Below are positions 11,438 to 22,146 of a stretch of 64,000 nt of DNA, piece after piece. A program made the position numbers and the translations under genes. Every line of letters begins with the position of its first letter. Position 1 is the stretch's first letter. Below the pieces are notes generated by a model. That model saw only the letters and a list, made by a program, of their open reading frames with translations. It was not told the origin of the DNA and did no database searches. Source of the DNA: Akebia trifoliata. Taxonomy: Eukaryota; Streptophyta; Magnoliopsida; Ranunculales; Lardizabalaceae. The stretch is taken from the NCBI GenBank assembly GCA_017979445.1, contig CM030706.1, forward strand, positions 5,311,595-5,375,594, written 5' to 3'.

Positions 11438-12549
11438 CGGTGGAACTTTTTCGTGCTCCCTTAGAACATGCTTTATAAGTGAATCATAATCGGTAAATAT
11501 CTCATTGCAGTTTGGGCAAGCCCAGAATTGCCAATTCCCATTGGCCTTGCCAAAAGATACAGCTTCTGACAGAACTCTCATCTCCAATCCATCCTTGAAA
11601 TAGGCCTCGAGATCGTGAACACTCACTTTGAGCAAACTTTGCTTCTTATCAAGAATCAAAGTGTCCCAATATGATAGAATCCGATTCCTCTTCACCACCA
11701 CCGAGGGTCAATCTTTTTGCTCACTCGGTAATTCTCCTCCTTGTCATCCTTTGATTGGGGCAAAGTAGATTTCTGCTGCTGTTGCAAGATTCTTGCAGCA
11801 GTGACACGAACCTCAATCTCCTTCCTACACTCTTCCTCTGTCTTGTTTGATTTCTTGCTCTTATTACGCAACTCAACTTCTGATATCTTTTTGGTGGGAA
11901 CCGAAATCTCATTCTTATGCTCAACCTCAATTGAGTCTTTCCATATCTGTTTCATGGTAACCAACCCAACCTTCTCCCCAACAGTTTTAGTCCGAAGTTT
12001 CTTCATCCAAATCGATATCAAAGCAATGTTGGATCTTTGAATAATCAAATGAAGGTTCTGCTTCATATTATGTGCTACACCAGTCTCTGGTATGGAATTT
12101 TGAATTGATAATGCCCGACGACATTCTTGAACAACCTCTTCACACCCTTTACAATCATTTGAAGCAAAGTAGAGTTGACTAGTGTAGAAGTGAACATAAT
12201 CGATGCAATTTGGAAACAATGAAACCACTTTTCTTGCAGATTCGATTGTATCCTTCAGATGTATTTCTTTCTCATTAAGATCATTAACTAGGGTTGCAAT
12301 TTTAAAAGAAATTAAACCGTTCATATGGTGGATAACAGCTGAGGTCGTGTTGCAGAGATTCAATTCCTCAATGAGATTTAGGGCATTGGTGTTGTTTTCC
12401 TGTTGAACAGAGGTTAGGGTTTCCTCGCAATCGAGTTCAATCGAAGTGTCAGATTGATCAAAATCACCAGATTGAGTGAGATTTTGCTTCCGCTCATCTT
12501 CTATGGAGGCAGAAGCCCTAGCAGCAGAACCTCGCTCCTTAGGCTCCAT

Positions 12550-12935
12550 TGATGGTCAAATTGATCCACAAATGCAGACGTATTAGCAAGATTAACAGAG
12601 AGATTCAAACAAGAAGGAAAAAAATTGCAATCGATCAATCATTCTCTCTCTCTCTATCTCTCTCTCTGAGCTAACAACAGTGGCGGAGATTTTTCTCTGT
12701 ATTTCTCTGTTTTATTTTCTTGGTTTTTGAATTCTTGATGAGGCGATTTTTTAAATTTAAATATCTTTGTGAGAGTGAAGGCGGGTGAATGGTTTTTGAA
12801 GAACCCGATTTGGCCTCGACCGGGTTGAACCGAAAGAAACTCGTTTAAACCGGCCGAGTTGATTCCTCTAAAACCAATGAAGTGCAACTGTGCAAGTAAA
12901 AACGGGATGTGATATTATCACACCATTAATCAATG
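12550..12935 (-). promoter_or_regulatory. 5' flank of gene copy 1, conserved in all three copies
   Basis: The sequence upstream of the ATG matches the flanks of copies 2 and 3: a CT microsatellite (about 12643-12668), the block 'gctaacaacagtggcggaga', a 'gaattcttgatgaggcg' block, and a 'cggccgagttgattcctct' block ending near 12930. This presumably holds the old promoter and 5' UTR. No core element can be fixed by eye. Confidence 0.5.
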
Positions 12936-13021
12936 ACAAAACTTGAACTTAACTCTCTCCTCTTTTTCTCAATTTTTAATCTTTATCCACCCATTAAACA
13001 AGTCGCTCGACATAATTTAAC

Positions 13022-13772
13022 GGGAAAATTACTTAAAGGACTCTCACGGAAGGGTTTCTTTCTATGATCCTTAAGTTTTGTTGGGTAGCTTAATATGACA
13101 TTTAATAAACTTTTTTCTTTCTAAATGATCCTTATTGTTGATTTTACAAATTTTATTGTCGAATTTGACACTTTTTATTTAGTGTCGAGTTCAAAAATTT
13201 TGCTATCAAGTTCACACACTTTTATTTATTGTCGAACTTAACATTTTTACATTATTGTCAAGTTCATCACTTTTAAATAAAAAGTGGTGAACTCAACCCT
13301 AGTAAAATCCACTTATTTTCAATTTTCGAGTTTTTGACAAAAATACATGGAAAGATCAACTAAAAACTTGAGATAACATCTTGTTTAGATGATTTCAACT
13401 CAAAAAACCATTCTTGATCGATTTTCATTAAAAAAACTGAGAAAAAAAATGAAAAAATCCTTAATTTTTTACATACATCTTCAAAATAGTTGTGAAAAAA
13501 ACTCTTGAAAATGACTTATTCTTTTTTTTTAAATCCTTTATGACGTAATGGAGTCTTTGAAACTTGATTGAGATATCAAAAATTCAATTTTTGGATGAAA
13601 ACAATTAATTTGAACAGTTAGGACATTCAATCATGAGAAATGTAGGAGATGAGGTCCATGGACCATTTAGAAAGAAAAAAAGTTGCAAAATGTCTTGTCA
13701 AGCAACTACTTAAAACTTAGGGACTAATTAGAAAGAAAACCCTTCAGCGAGGGTCTTTTAAGTAATTTTGTC
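13022..13772. mobile_element. Non-autonomous element with about 100-bp terminal inverted repeats
   Basis: The left end (aaaattacttaaaggactct, then an 'aagggttt(c)tttct' block) is matched by the complement of the right end near 13655-13770, including 'aaaattacttaaaagaccct' and 'gggttttctttct'. The arms are roughly 100 bp. The interior repeats short 'gtcgaacttgacac' type phrases and encodes nothing. No clear target duplication can be read; the flanks share only 'taattt'-like bases. This is probably a MITE of a DNA transposon. Confidence 0.55.
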
Positions 13773-14126
13773 TAATTTTATTGTCTTTTCTCTTCTCACG
13801 CTTTTCAATAATACTTATAATTTTATCACTTTTATAAATACCCCTCCAATTTTATCAAAAATAGTAACTAAAGGGGTATAATTGAAAAAAAATGATAAAA
13901 GTAGGGGTATGAGAGGAAAGACAATAAAGTTGGAAGGATGAAGAAAAAAAATCAATATAGTGGGACTCACATAAAGGGATGAATGAGATGTTTATCCTCG
14001 TAACTATAGTAACAATGGGCCTTACAATTGCATTTTATAATATAAATATTTGTTTTCTTATATGAAAATACCACTACTCAATGCTATTGCAAAATATCAC
14101 TTCTCCTCTAAAGTTCACCTTTTAAA

Positions 14127-14830
14127 GGAAAATTACTCAGAGAACCCTAATAGAGGGATTTCTTTCTAATTAATCCCTAAATTTTAGGACTTTTCTTAAT
14201 AGTCCATTTAGTTAAACTTTTCTTCCTAATCAATCCATGAACCCTGTATTCTAAATTTGAACTCACCATTTTCCTCCAATTTTTTTGGAGTTTTAGCATG
14301 CCAATCGAGTTTCAAAGTCCCATTCTGATGTAAAGGATTTGAGAGGAACACATAAGTCTTTTTTAAGGGTTTCTTCAATCATTTTAAAGACATGTAAAAA
14401 ATTAAGATTTTTTTTTATAAAAATTGATCAAGGATGGTTCTTTTGGTTTAAAAATTATTGTAGACAAGTTGTTATATCAAGTTTTTAATCGATATTTTCA
14501 TGTATTTTAGTCTAAAAATCTTGAAAAACAAAAATGAGTAAATTTTACAACGTCGAGTTCGACAATTTTTAAAAATTATTGGGTTCAATAATAAAAATGT
14601 TGATCTCAGACTTTAAGAATTGGTGACCTTGACAACAAATAAAAAGTGGCGATCTTGATAATAGATAAAAAATGGTGAGCTCGACAATAAAAATGTTGAT
14701 CTCGATAATAAATAAGAAGTGGTTAGCTCGACAATATAAGTTGACCTTGAAAATAATGATAGACTGTTAAGAAATGAACAATTAAGTTACCACCGAAAGA
14801 TTCAAGGACAATTTAAATGCTTATTTTCAT
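14127..14830. mobile_element. Second, degraded member of the same element family
   Basis: The left end (ggaaaattactcagagaacc, then 'gggatttctttctaattaatccctaa') is like the end of the element at 13022, and the interior has the same 'gacaataaaaatgttgatctcg' phrases. The right end is not a clear inverted copy, so the element is truncated or rearranged. Confidence 0.4.
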
Positions 14831-15363
14831 ACTTTTTGTTTACTTTAGATTTAGGGTACATTTGATTGTACTTGGAAATTTACTTTTCATAAAATTTGAA
14901 ATTTGTGAAAAAAAAGTATGGAATTTGGATTTTCAATGAGAAAATTTACCTCCATTTGATTGCATATTGGAAAATGAATTCATTTTTCAAAGTCATTGTT
15001 TTTAAATAGAAACGAATACAAATGTTAGTTTAGAAACTAATTATTAACCCAACACTATCTTTATGCGTTCAATATGAAAATCTTCTTGCACATGGAAAAA
15101 TCACCGTAGTGTTAGGTAGGAAAAATGTTGATTGTCAATTTGCTCTTCAACTGGAGGTCTGATTTTTTTTTCGATCCTTCGATAAAAAGATTCATTCTCC
15201 TCGTAAAAAGAATAGGAAGTAGAACCAATAAAGATTTCGTTTCCTGTAAATTTTATTGGAGAAAATGAATCATCTTCAAGTTGTTAACCTTTAAAGTTCA
15301 AGTTATTACCTTCTTTGGAAAAATTAACTCTAATGTATTTGACCTATCTCATCCTAATTTCAA

Positions 15364-15846
15364 GAATAATTTATCTAAACGGTACAGTTTTCAAAATTAA
15401 TTATCAAAACGATAAATTATAGCAATTAATTCCGAAAAGGTAATTTTACCATTTTCGAAATTAATATTTTTTTATCAAAACGGTAAAAACAGTAAAATGT
15501 AAAATTTTTTTATCGAAAATATCTTTTTTTTGTTTTACATATGTATTTACCATTTTAACATTAGAAATAAATTAAAATCAAACTAAATCTTTCTTTTCTT
15601 TTTAATCTTCTTAACACTAAATAGAAATATGAAAGAGGAGAGGATTTTTTCATAATTTTAGTCAAAAAAAAAAAGGTATTTTTGATAAAAAAAAAAAATT
15701 TACATTTTATTGTTTTTACCCTTTTGATAAAAAATATTAATTTCGAGAACGGTAAAATTACCATTTTCGGAATTAATTGTTACAATTTACCGTTTTGGTA
15801 TATAGTCAAAATGTGGTATATGTTTTGATAAATTTGCCTAATTTCA
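15364..15846. mobile_element. Foldback/MITE-like inverted repeat
   Basis: Arms at about 15364-15535 and 15665-15846 are reverse complements with some mismatches. Shared landmarks are 'caattaattccgaaaa', 'ggtaattttacc', 'cgaaattaatattttttatc' and 'ggtaaaaaca'. A loop of about 130 bp separates them. There is no coding capacity; it would form a strong hairpin. Confidence 0.65.
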
Positions 15847-16677
15847 ATGTACTTTGTTAGAAATCCTAAATTTTTTTACCCAAAATTATATCATTTTACT
15901 TCTCCAAAATCCTATCTTGTTCTTGAGCGCCGATCGTTGAATGAGATAGCCTCTTGAGGTTGAAGATAGTAGTAAAAGAAAATTTTAACAAAAGTCGAAC
16001 ATGATGAAAGATTTTGGAGAGAAAATTGAAAATACTAGAAAAAAAAAACTTTAACAGAGGTCAAAGGTGAAATTTTGGAGAAAAAATCAAGGGATTTCTA
16101 CTAGAGGTTAAAGACGATCAGATGCATGCATTTAGGTCATTTATTTTAGACTTGTGCAAAATACCTATGTCAAGGTGGCATGTCTAAATCAGTGTTTTAA
16201 AAACCAGATCGACGGTCCGATTGGGTCCAACCGGATTTATTAATATTATCAGTTGGATTGATTAAAAATCAGAAATCACTTGAGAATCGTCAATTTGATA
16301 GAGTAATGGTTTAAGAGGTAAAATATTTCCTTATTTTATAAATAATGATTTTCGAACTCACCTATGACAAACTCCAACGTTAATATTTCCTGACGTGGCA
16401 TGTACAAGAATAATAGATGTATTTTCTCGAAATACATCTATTATTGCACAAAAAGAGGAATTGTTGCACATAAAGAGGAATTGTTGCACAAAAATGTCTT
16501 TTACATTATTATCTTCAAAACGTAGGGTTGTCGTAATTGTTGAAACTATAAATAATATTATAAAGGATTACGAAATTTCTAATAAAACTTTTGCAATTAC
16601 TTTGAATAATGCAAAAAAAATAATGATGTAGTTGTATTTTTATATAAATTTACATAAGGTTACATGTGTATAATGTA

Positions 16678-16835
16678 CCATCAAGGGTTAGTTCAGATGG
16701 CAAGGGCTACTGGGTTTGCTCCTTAGGTCCCTACTTTGAATCTCTATATGCCCTTTAACATGAAAGTAGTTATAGTTAACAGTTGAACACGTATTAGGGT
16801 GATTGGCACATGCAGCCTGCCAAAGAAAAAAAAAA
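16678..16835 (+). mobile_element. tRNA-derived SINE
   Basis: The head resembles a tRNA promoter: 'gggttagttcagatggcaag' is like an A box and 'ggtccctactttgaatct' is like a B box. The element ends in an A-rich tail (aaagaaaaaaaaaaa). It is flanked by a 16-base target duplication with one mismatch: acatgtgtataatgta at 16662-16677 and acatatgtataatgta at 16836-16851. SINEs are copied by LINE enzymes after polymerase III transcription. Confidence 0.75.
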
Positions 16836-17093
16836 ACATATGTATAATGTATACTTTATATGAGTTTATATAAGTTTACGCGTACTCGAACCCAAAATCG
16901 GAATTAAAACCAAAACCGAAATTTAAGTGAACGAAAAAAAATTCAAAATTTTGAATTTTTGCGTTACTCAAACCGAACCTAGAACCGATTTTAAACTCGA
17001 AATTTCCAATTCGATTTTGGTTATTGAGGTTTGATAAAAACTCGACATACTTCAATTCGGTTCTACCTAAATATACATCCCTAGATCCACGTT

Positions 17094-18364
17094 GGTAAAT
17101 TCAAATTGATGGGGTTAATTTGTTACTTAACAAACCTTGGAGTGGATCTAACCACGTCAATTTGTAGCATCCAAAAACATGATTTGATGCCATAGGGTCA
17201 TAAAGGACAAAATTCTAAGAACTTGAAAAAAAACAAAATTAATTTTTAGTTTTAAATTGGGGAGTTCGGTAGACATCCATTTTCAAAAGTTTTGATCAAG
17301 CTCAAAAATGATTTTTTTTTTAATTTTATTCTTTTGAATTTGATTATTTTCAGGAAATCTTGAAGAATATGTGTTGGGTTGCCAATTTGATGATCTATGT
17401 AGGCCCAAACCCATAGTAAGATTTGACATCTTACTCAGTTAGTCATGTTAGTATGATTTATAAAGTAAGGTTGGTTCAAGTAACAAATCTATTATACAAA
17501 AGAGGGTTTTTGTTCTAGTTATAAATATAATTGACAGTGTTAGATCTATTTGGTAAGATCCTAAGGTGGATATTGTTTCCCACTCAAACAAAACAAAAAA
17601 AAGCTACCTAAAATCAACTAACTACTTGAAACCACCCCATCTTTCATTTATCTTAAACTATCATTTTCATTTTTGAAACCCAAAACTATTTTTTCAAAAA
17701 GGGACTACTTGAAAATTGTTGGAAGGAGAAAAGGTCTTAGGCTCTCCCTCTCCCAATTTTTTTGTTTTTTTGTTTTGTTTTTGGAAGAGGGGGTTGTGAT
17801 TTTTATTTGTGAGTGTAATTGCCAATGATTTTTTTTTATATATTTAAATTTTGTTTTGTAATTGTCAGATATATTTTTTTCTCGAGCACACATATGATAA
17901 TTTATTAATAATATGTTATTTCCAATAATAATTTCTCTTTTTTTGGTGGGATTTTCATGAGTAAGTTCATAATACATGTATAGTTTGTTGTGATGGTTAG
18001 GAAAGGTTAATTCAATAATTTCAAATAAATGTTATACTTATAAAAAATATTCAACCCACAAACAGTCGGAACTTTATTTTACAAAAGCTGAGTTTTTTTC
18101 CCATATAAATATAATTACTTCAGAGTCGATACAAAGGGATAAATGTTTACTATCTATTATACAAACAAGGTTTTGTCCCAGTCATAAACATAATTTATGA
18201 TGTTATATCTATTTGGCAAGATCTTAAGGTGGATATTGTTTCCCACAAAAATAAAAAAAATAAAAATAAAAAAAACCTAAAACCAATTAACTACCTAAAA
18301 GTCTAAAACCACCTCCATTCTCGTAAACCATCATCTCCACTTTTGGAGGGAGGAAAGGTCTTAG

Positions 18365-18396
<32 letters not shown>

Positions 18397-19742
18397 TTTT
18401 TTTTTTTTGGGGGGGGGGAGGGGTTGGCGTGATTTTTATTTGTTATTTGTGAGTGTGATTGTCTGTGAAATTTTTATATTTATTATTTTGTTTTAAATTG
18501 TTTGAGATATTTTTTTTTCAAGCATAAATATGATAATTTAATAATAATATGTTATTTTCAATAGTAATTTCTCTTTCTTTTATGGGATTTTCATGAGTAA
18601 GTTCTTGACACAAGTAAAGTTTGTTGTGATAGCAAGGTAAGGTTAATTCAAGTATTTCAAATAAACTTTATACTTATCAAAAAGATTTGACCCACAAAGT
18701 TGAGTTTTTTTCTCATATAAATATAATTATTTTTGTGGCGATACAAAGGGATAAATGCATACTATTATATTATATAACGCATAAATTGATACGACTATCT
18801 TGTCAAGCCCAAAAAATATAATAAATTGAATTCTAATTTTTTTAATATGATTTATTCCTTAAAAATCTTGAGAGCTATGATGTTGGATTCCCAAGCACTC
18901 CATCAATCGTCCCCAAAAGAAAATTTTCAACCAAAAAAATAAAATAATAGATTAAATTCTTTTCTTTTTATGAAAAATGAACATTAAGCCATCTTAACTA
19001 GTAATTTTTTAACATTAGTCACCTTTTGAAATATTTATGAAAATAGTAACTCCTAAACTTAGAAAAAGGTTTTTTTTTAAGTCTATTTTTTATATACAAT
19101 TTTTTTCCATTGAATCTAAGAGGGCTGTATTTTTTTAATGCTAATTATTTGATATTTTTATGAAATTAATTAAAATTTCAGTTTAGAAGGAATATTCAAC
19201 ATATATGTCAGCGCAGTATATCCAAAAAAAAAAAAAAATCAAGAGATTGAAAATGAATTTTGAACATTTGTTTTATTTGAACCTGTGACAGACTTGGCAG
19301 TCACATCTTTTGAAAGAAAGTAAAAGATTTAAGAGCGATTCACCCGATGGATTTTATTACAAAAACACCCCTAGATTGAGTTAAACTAGAATGAAAGATA
19401 TTTGAGCCAACATTAACTATTAAATTGGCAATCCAACACCTCATTCTCTTTAGATTTCATGGAAAAAAATCAGAACAGAACAAATTAAAAAAAACATTTC
19501 TTTTTGAGTTTCAGATGGTGTTGAAAATCGAAGGCTACCGAACTCCCAAATTTAAAAAGAAAATTGACTTTTTTTTTTTTTTTTTACTTTCTTTTGATTC
19601 AAAATTCTTAGAATTTTGTTCTTTATGACCCTGAGGCGTCAAATCATATTTTTGGATACCACAAATTTATGTAGTTATGATCCACTTGAAAATATGTTAA
19701 GTAACAAATTAACCCCATTAATTGAATTTCTTAACATGGATC
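17094..19742. mobile_element. 2.65-kb inverted-repeat element
   Basis: About 310-330 bp at 17094-17405 is the reverse complement of about 19410-19742, with mismatches and small indels. Landmarks are 'ggggttaatttgttacttaac', 'tccaaaaa.atgatttga', 'gggtcataaa.gacaaaattctaag' and 'gggagttcggtag'. The arms begin with gatccaYgtt. The interior carries a tandem duplication (separate entry) and has no transposase. It could be a large non-autonomous DNA transposon or an inverted duplication. Confidence 0.55.
17490..18770. repeat. Tandem duplication of about 640 bp
   Basis: Unit 1 (about 17490-18130) and unit 2 (about 18150-18770) share 'atctatttggYaagatc', 'aaggtggatattgtttccca', 'aaggtcttag.ctctc', 'tatgataatttA' and 'gggattttcatgagtaagttc'. 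They have diverged by substitutions and microsatellite changes. Unit 2 carries a long CT run, a T run and a run of ten G (about 18364-18419). Confidence 0.7.
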
Positions 19743-20234
19743 ACTGCTACAGGTTTGATGGGTAACAAACTTTATAAACTTAACAAATATGATAAATGTC
19801 AAAATCCACGGGAGTTTTTCTAATAAAAATACAACAATTAGGTTTGTTGGGTAAATCTATTAAGAATTGAAGACTTTTGTAAACAAAAAACAAAATGATA
19901 AATTGACTTGATGACAATCACAATTCTTTGAAGAAAAACATTGATTTTGCCATCTAAGAAAAGCAAAGAATCAAAGACTTTTGTAAGTCTTTAGCCCTCA
20001 ATATTTTCAAACTTTAATTCATTAATAGTTATCTAATGTTTGAGGGCCAAAGACTGATATTTTTCTTCTACAAGACTTAAAAGATTTGACTCTATGTAAG
20101 TCACATCTTTTCAGAGAAAGAAAAAGACTCCAAAAACATGAATTAACTACAATCACAATTCCTTGAAGAAAAATGCTAATTTTACCAATTGGTACAGTGA
20201 AGAAATGTAGGGTATTTTAGTTTTAACTCTCACA

Positions 20235-20390
20235 AAGGTCGAAGATGAAAGGTTTTGGAGAGAAAATTAAGGGACTTTTTTTACTAGAGATTATATAAAG
20301 ATGATCAGGTGCATTTAGGTAATTTATTTTAGTCTCATACACAATACCTAAGTCAAAGGTGTCTTGTCTAAATCACCGTAAACAACGCGA
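20235..20390. repeat. Dispersed repeat, second copy of 16035-16195
   Basis: Both copies hold 'ttttggaga.aaaat.aaggga', 'actagagRtta' and 'atgcatttaggt.atttattttag' and end near 'catgtctaaatc' or 'cttgtctaaatc'. They have no coding content. A shorter echo of the end occurs near 20963. Confidence 0.5.
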
Positions 20391-20760
20391 TAGATTAACG
20401 TGACCCCATTTTTTGAAAAAAGGAAAAAACACGGAAAGACTGTGTATTCAAAATGACAAATTGACTTGTTAACCATCACAATTCTTCGTAAGATTTTTTT
20501 TTTTTATTTTGCCGTGTAAGAAAGGCTAAGAATCAAAGATTTTTTTGAAAAAACATCAGCTTTTGACTCCTTCAACATTTCCAAGCCATAAGTAAGTTCA
20601 TTGGTTTAGGTTCATTAATGGTCATCCAAGTTGTTGAATAGAGATAAGTTGGACCCGTTTTCTTTCATTACCCATTCATTGATTTTTCTTTTATTTATAA
20701 ATCCTCTATTGCTTCTTTTTTAATACAAAACTTGAATTTGATATATAAAACCACCATTCC

Positions 20761-20945
20761 ATGATGAGATTCCTTAGTTTTACAGTTGTGTTAATGTTGT
20801 GCATCGTGTTCAAACAAAGTATAATAGATCCTTCAAATCGTCTCTCTTCTTGGATTAGAGAAGATTGTTGCACATGAAAAGGAATTGACTGCGACAATAT
20901 CAACCAAAATGTCGTCAGTTTGAAAGCACGGGGTATCTCTAATAT
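20761..20945 (+). pseudogene. 5' relic of a receptor-like protein gene
   Basis: This is a truncated duplicate of the start of the receptor-like protein gene at 22147. It keeps an in-frame hydrophobic signal-peptide-like start (MMRFLSFTVVLMLCIVF) and then jumps to [20 protein letters not shown]. Compared with the gene, about 70 bases are missing between two 'gttca' repeats. A TGA replaces the conserved Trp codon at 20875. Similarity fades after NVVSLKAR. The 5' flank (20690-20760, 'tttataaatcctc.attgcttc') also matches that of the gene. Confidence 0.8.
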
Positions 20946-22146
20946 CAACCAAAATGTGGAGAGGCATGTCTAAATCACCTTTGGTGACTTGGATGAAATT
21001 AGGACTATTTTTTTTCTTTTGTTTTGTTTAATTTAGATTAGAGAATTTCTATTGCCACACCAACTTTTACTTATAAAACAACAATTAATGAAATTATACA
21101 CCAACACCACACCTCAAATAAGATTAAAGAGACACCAATAATGCTTATTTGATTTGCAATAAAATATTCCTGAAATCAACCTTACATGGGAATCGAAACT
21201 ACCTCCTCTCACATCTTTTGGAACCAAAACAATGGGTCTCAAACTCATAGAAATCTCCAATTTATATGATATTTTAGCATTTAATATTTTGAAGAGTCTT
21301 TTTTGTAATTTAGAATTTTAACTAACATGAGATCAGGGGCAGAACCAAAATTTTCTTCAGGGGGGTTGGAATATGTTTAATGGTAAGGTTGAAGAGCTTC
21401 AAGATGACTGATTTGGGGGAGAAAATTCAAGAGTTGTTGACCATCACAAATCTTCGTAAGATTTTTTTTATTTTGCCGTGTAAGAAAGGCTAAGAATCAA
21501 ATCACTTAAGTAACTTGAGGTATGATAAATAATTTAAGAAATTGATGTGTAATGCCAATAACAGTTTCACTTTAAGTAACTTCTAAATTGAAAGAGATAA
21601 TTTTGTCCTTCTATGATTGATATCTTAAAGAGATATTCGATCATCAAATCACGTTAATTGTAAGAAAAATAAATGAGTATTTTTGTTATTTTCAAAATAA
21701 ATTAAATCTCTTGTTAACTCCACCGTTGTTTTTACATGTATAAGGAACTCAAAGAGCTCATGTCAACTTATTGAAAACATAGGGGTCTCTCTAATATTCA
21801 CCAAAACATAATGGAGTACGTCAAAATTACAGGAAAGCGAGAAACGGCCATGGGGGCCAACCGCCAATGTCTATCAATAATTTGAAGTAGAAATTTCAAA
21901 AAAAACACGGAAAGAAAGATTTTTTTTTAGTGGGTTGGGGAAGATTCTTTGCTTCTTCCTTGTCACGTCAGGAGAGTTAGTTGTACACGTTTTCTCTTGT
22001 ACTTGGTAATGAAACATTGAATTTCAGTCCAAATTCAATAGAACCAGACGCGCTTTGAAACCATCAGTCTCTTCTATTTATAAATCCTCCATTGCTTCCT
22101 TAGTAATACAAGACTTGAGTTTTTTGAGACATAAAACCACCATTCC

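Larger units (their letters stand above)
5462..12549 (-). pseudogene. DUF627/DUF629 ubiquitin hydrolase-related gene, copy 1 (broken)
   Basis: This is the 5' part of a ubiquitin carboxyl-terminal hydrolase-related gene. Exon 1 starts at 12549 and would end near 5677; exon 2 is 5590-5462. The N-terminal DUF627 part (12549 to about 11692) and the C2H2-like finger CPNCNEIF...H....H (about 11470-11520) are still readable. The copy is dead: a deletion and frameshift sit near 11695, a 4.7 kb copia element (6719-11437) splits the exon just after the zinc finger, about 40 residues are missing near 6590, and frames change near 6300-6410 and 6075-6150. Nothing like exons 3-14 of copy 3 follows; the locus ends in the PPR relic and the gypsy-like LTR. 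Similarity to copies 2 and 3 runs through the 5' flank to about 12930. Confidence 0.85.

Noticed and set aside
16678..16750. tRNA gene
   Set aside because: A and B box-like sequences are present but no cloverleaf can be drawn, and the A tail and target duplication show a SINE.
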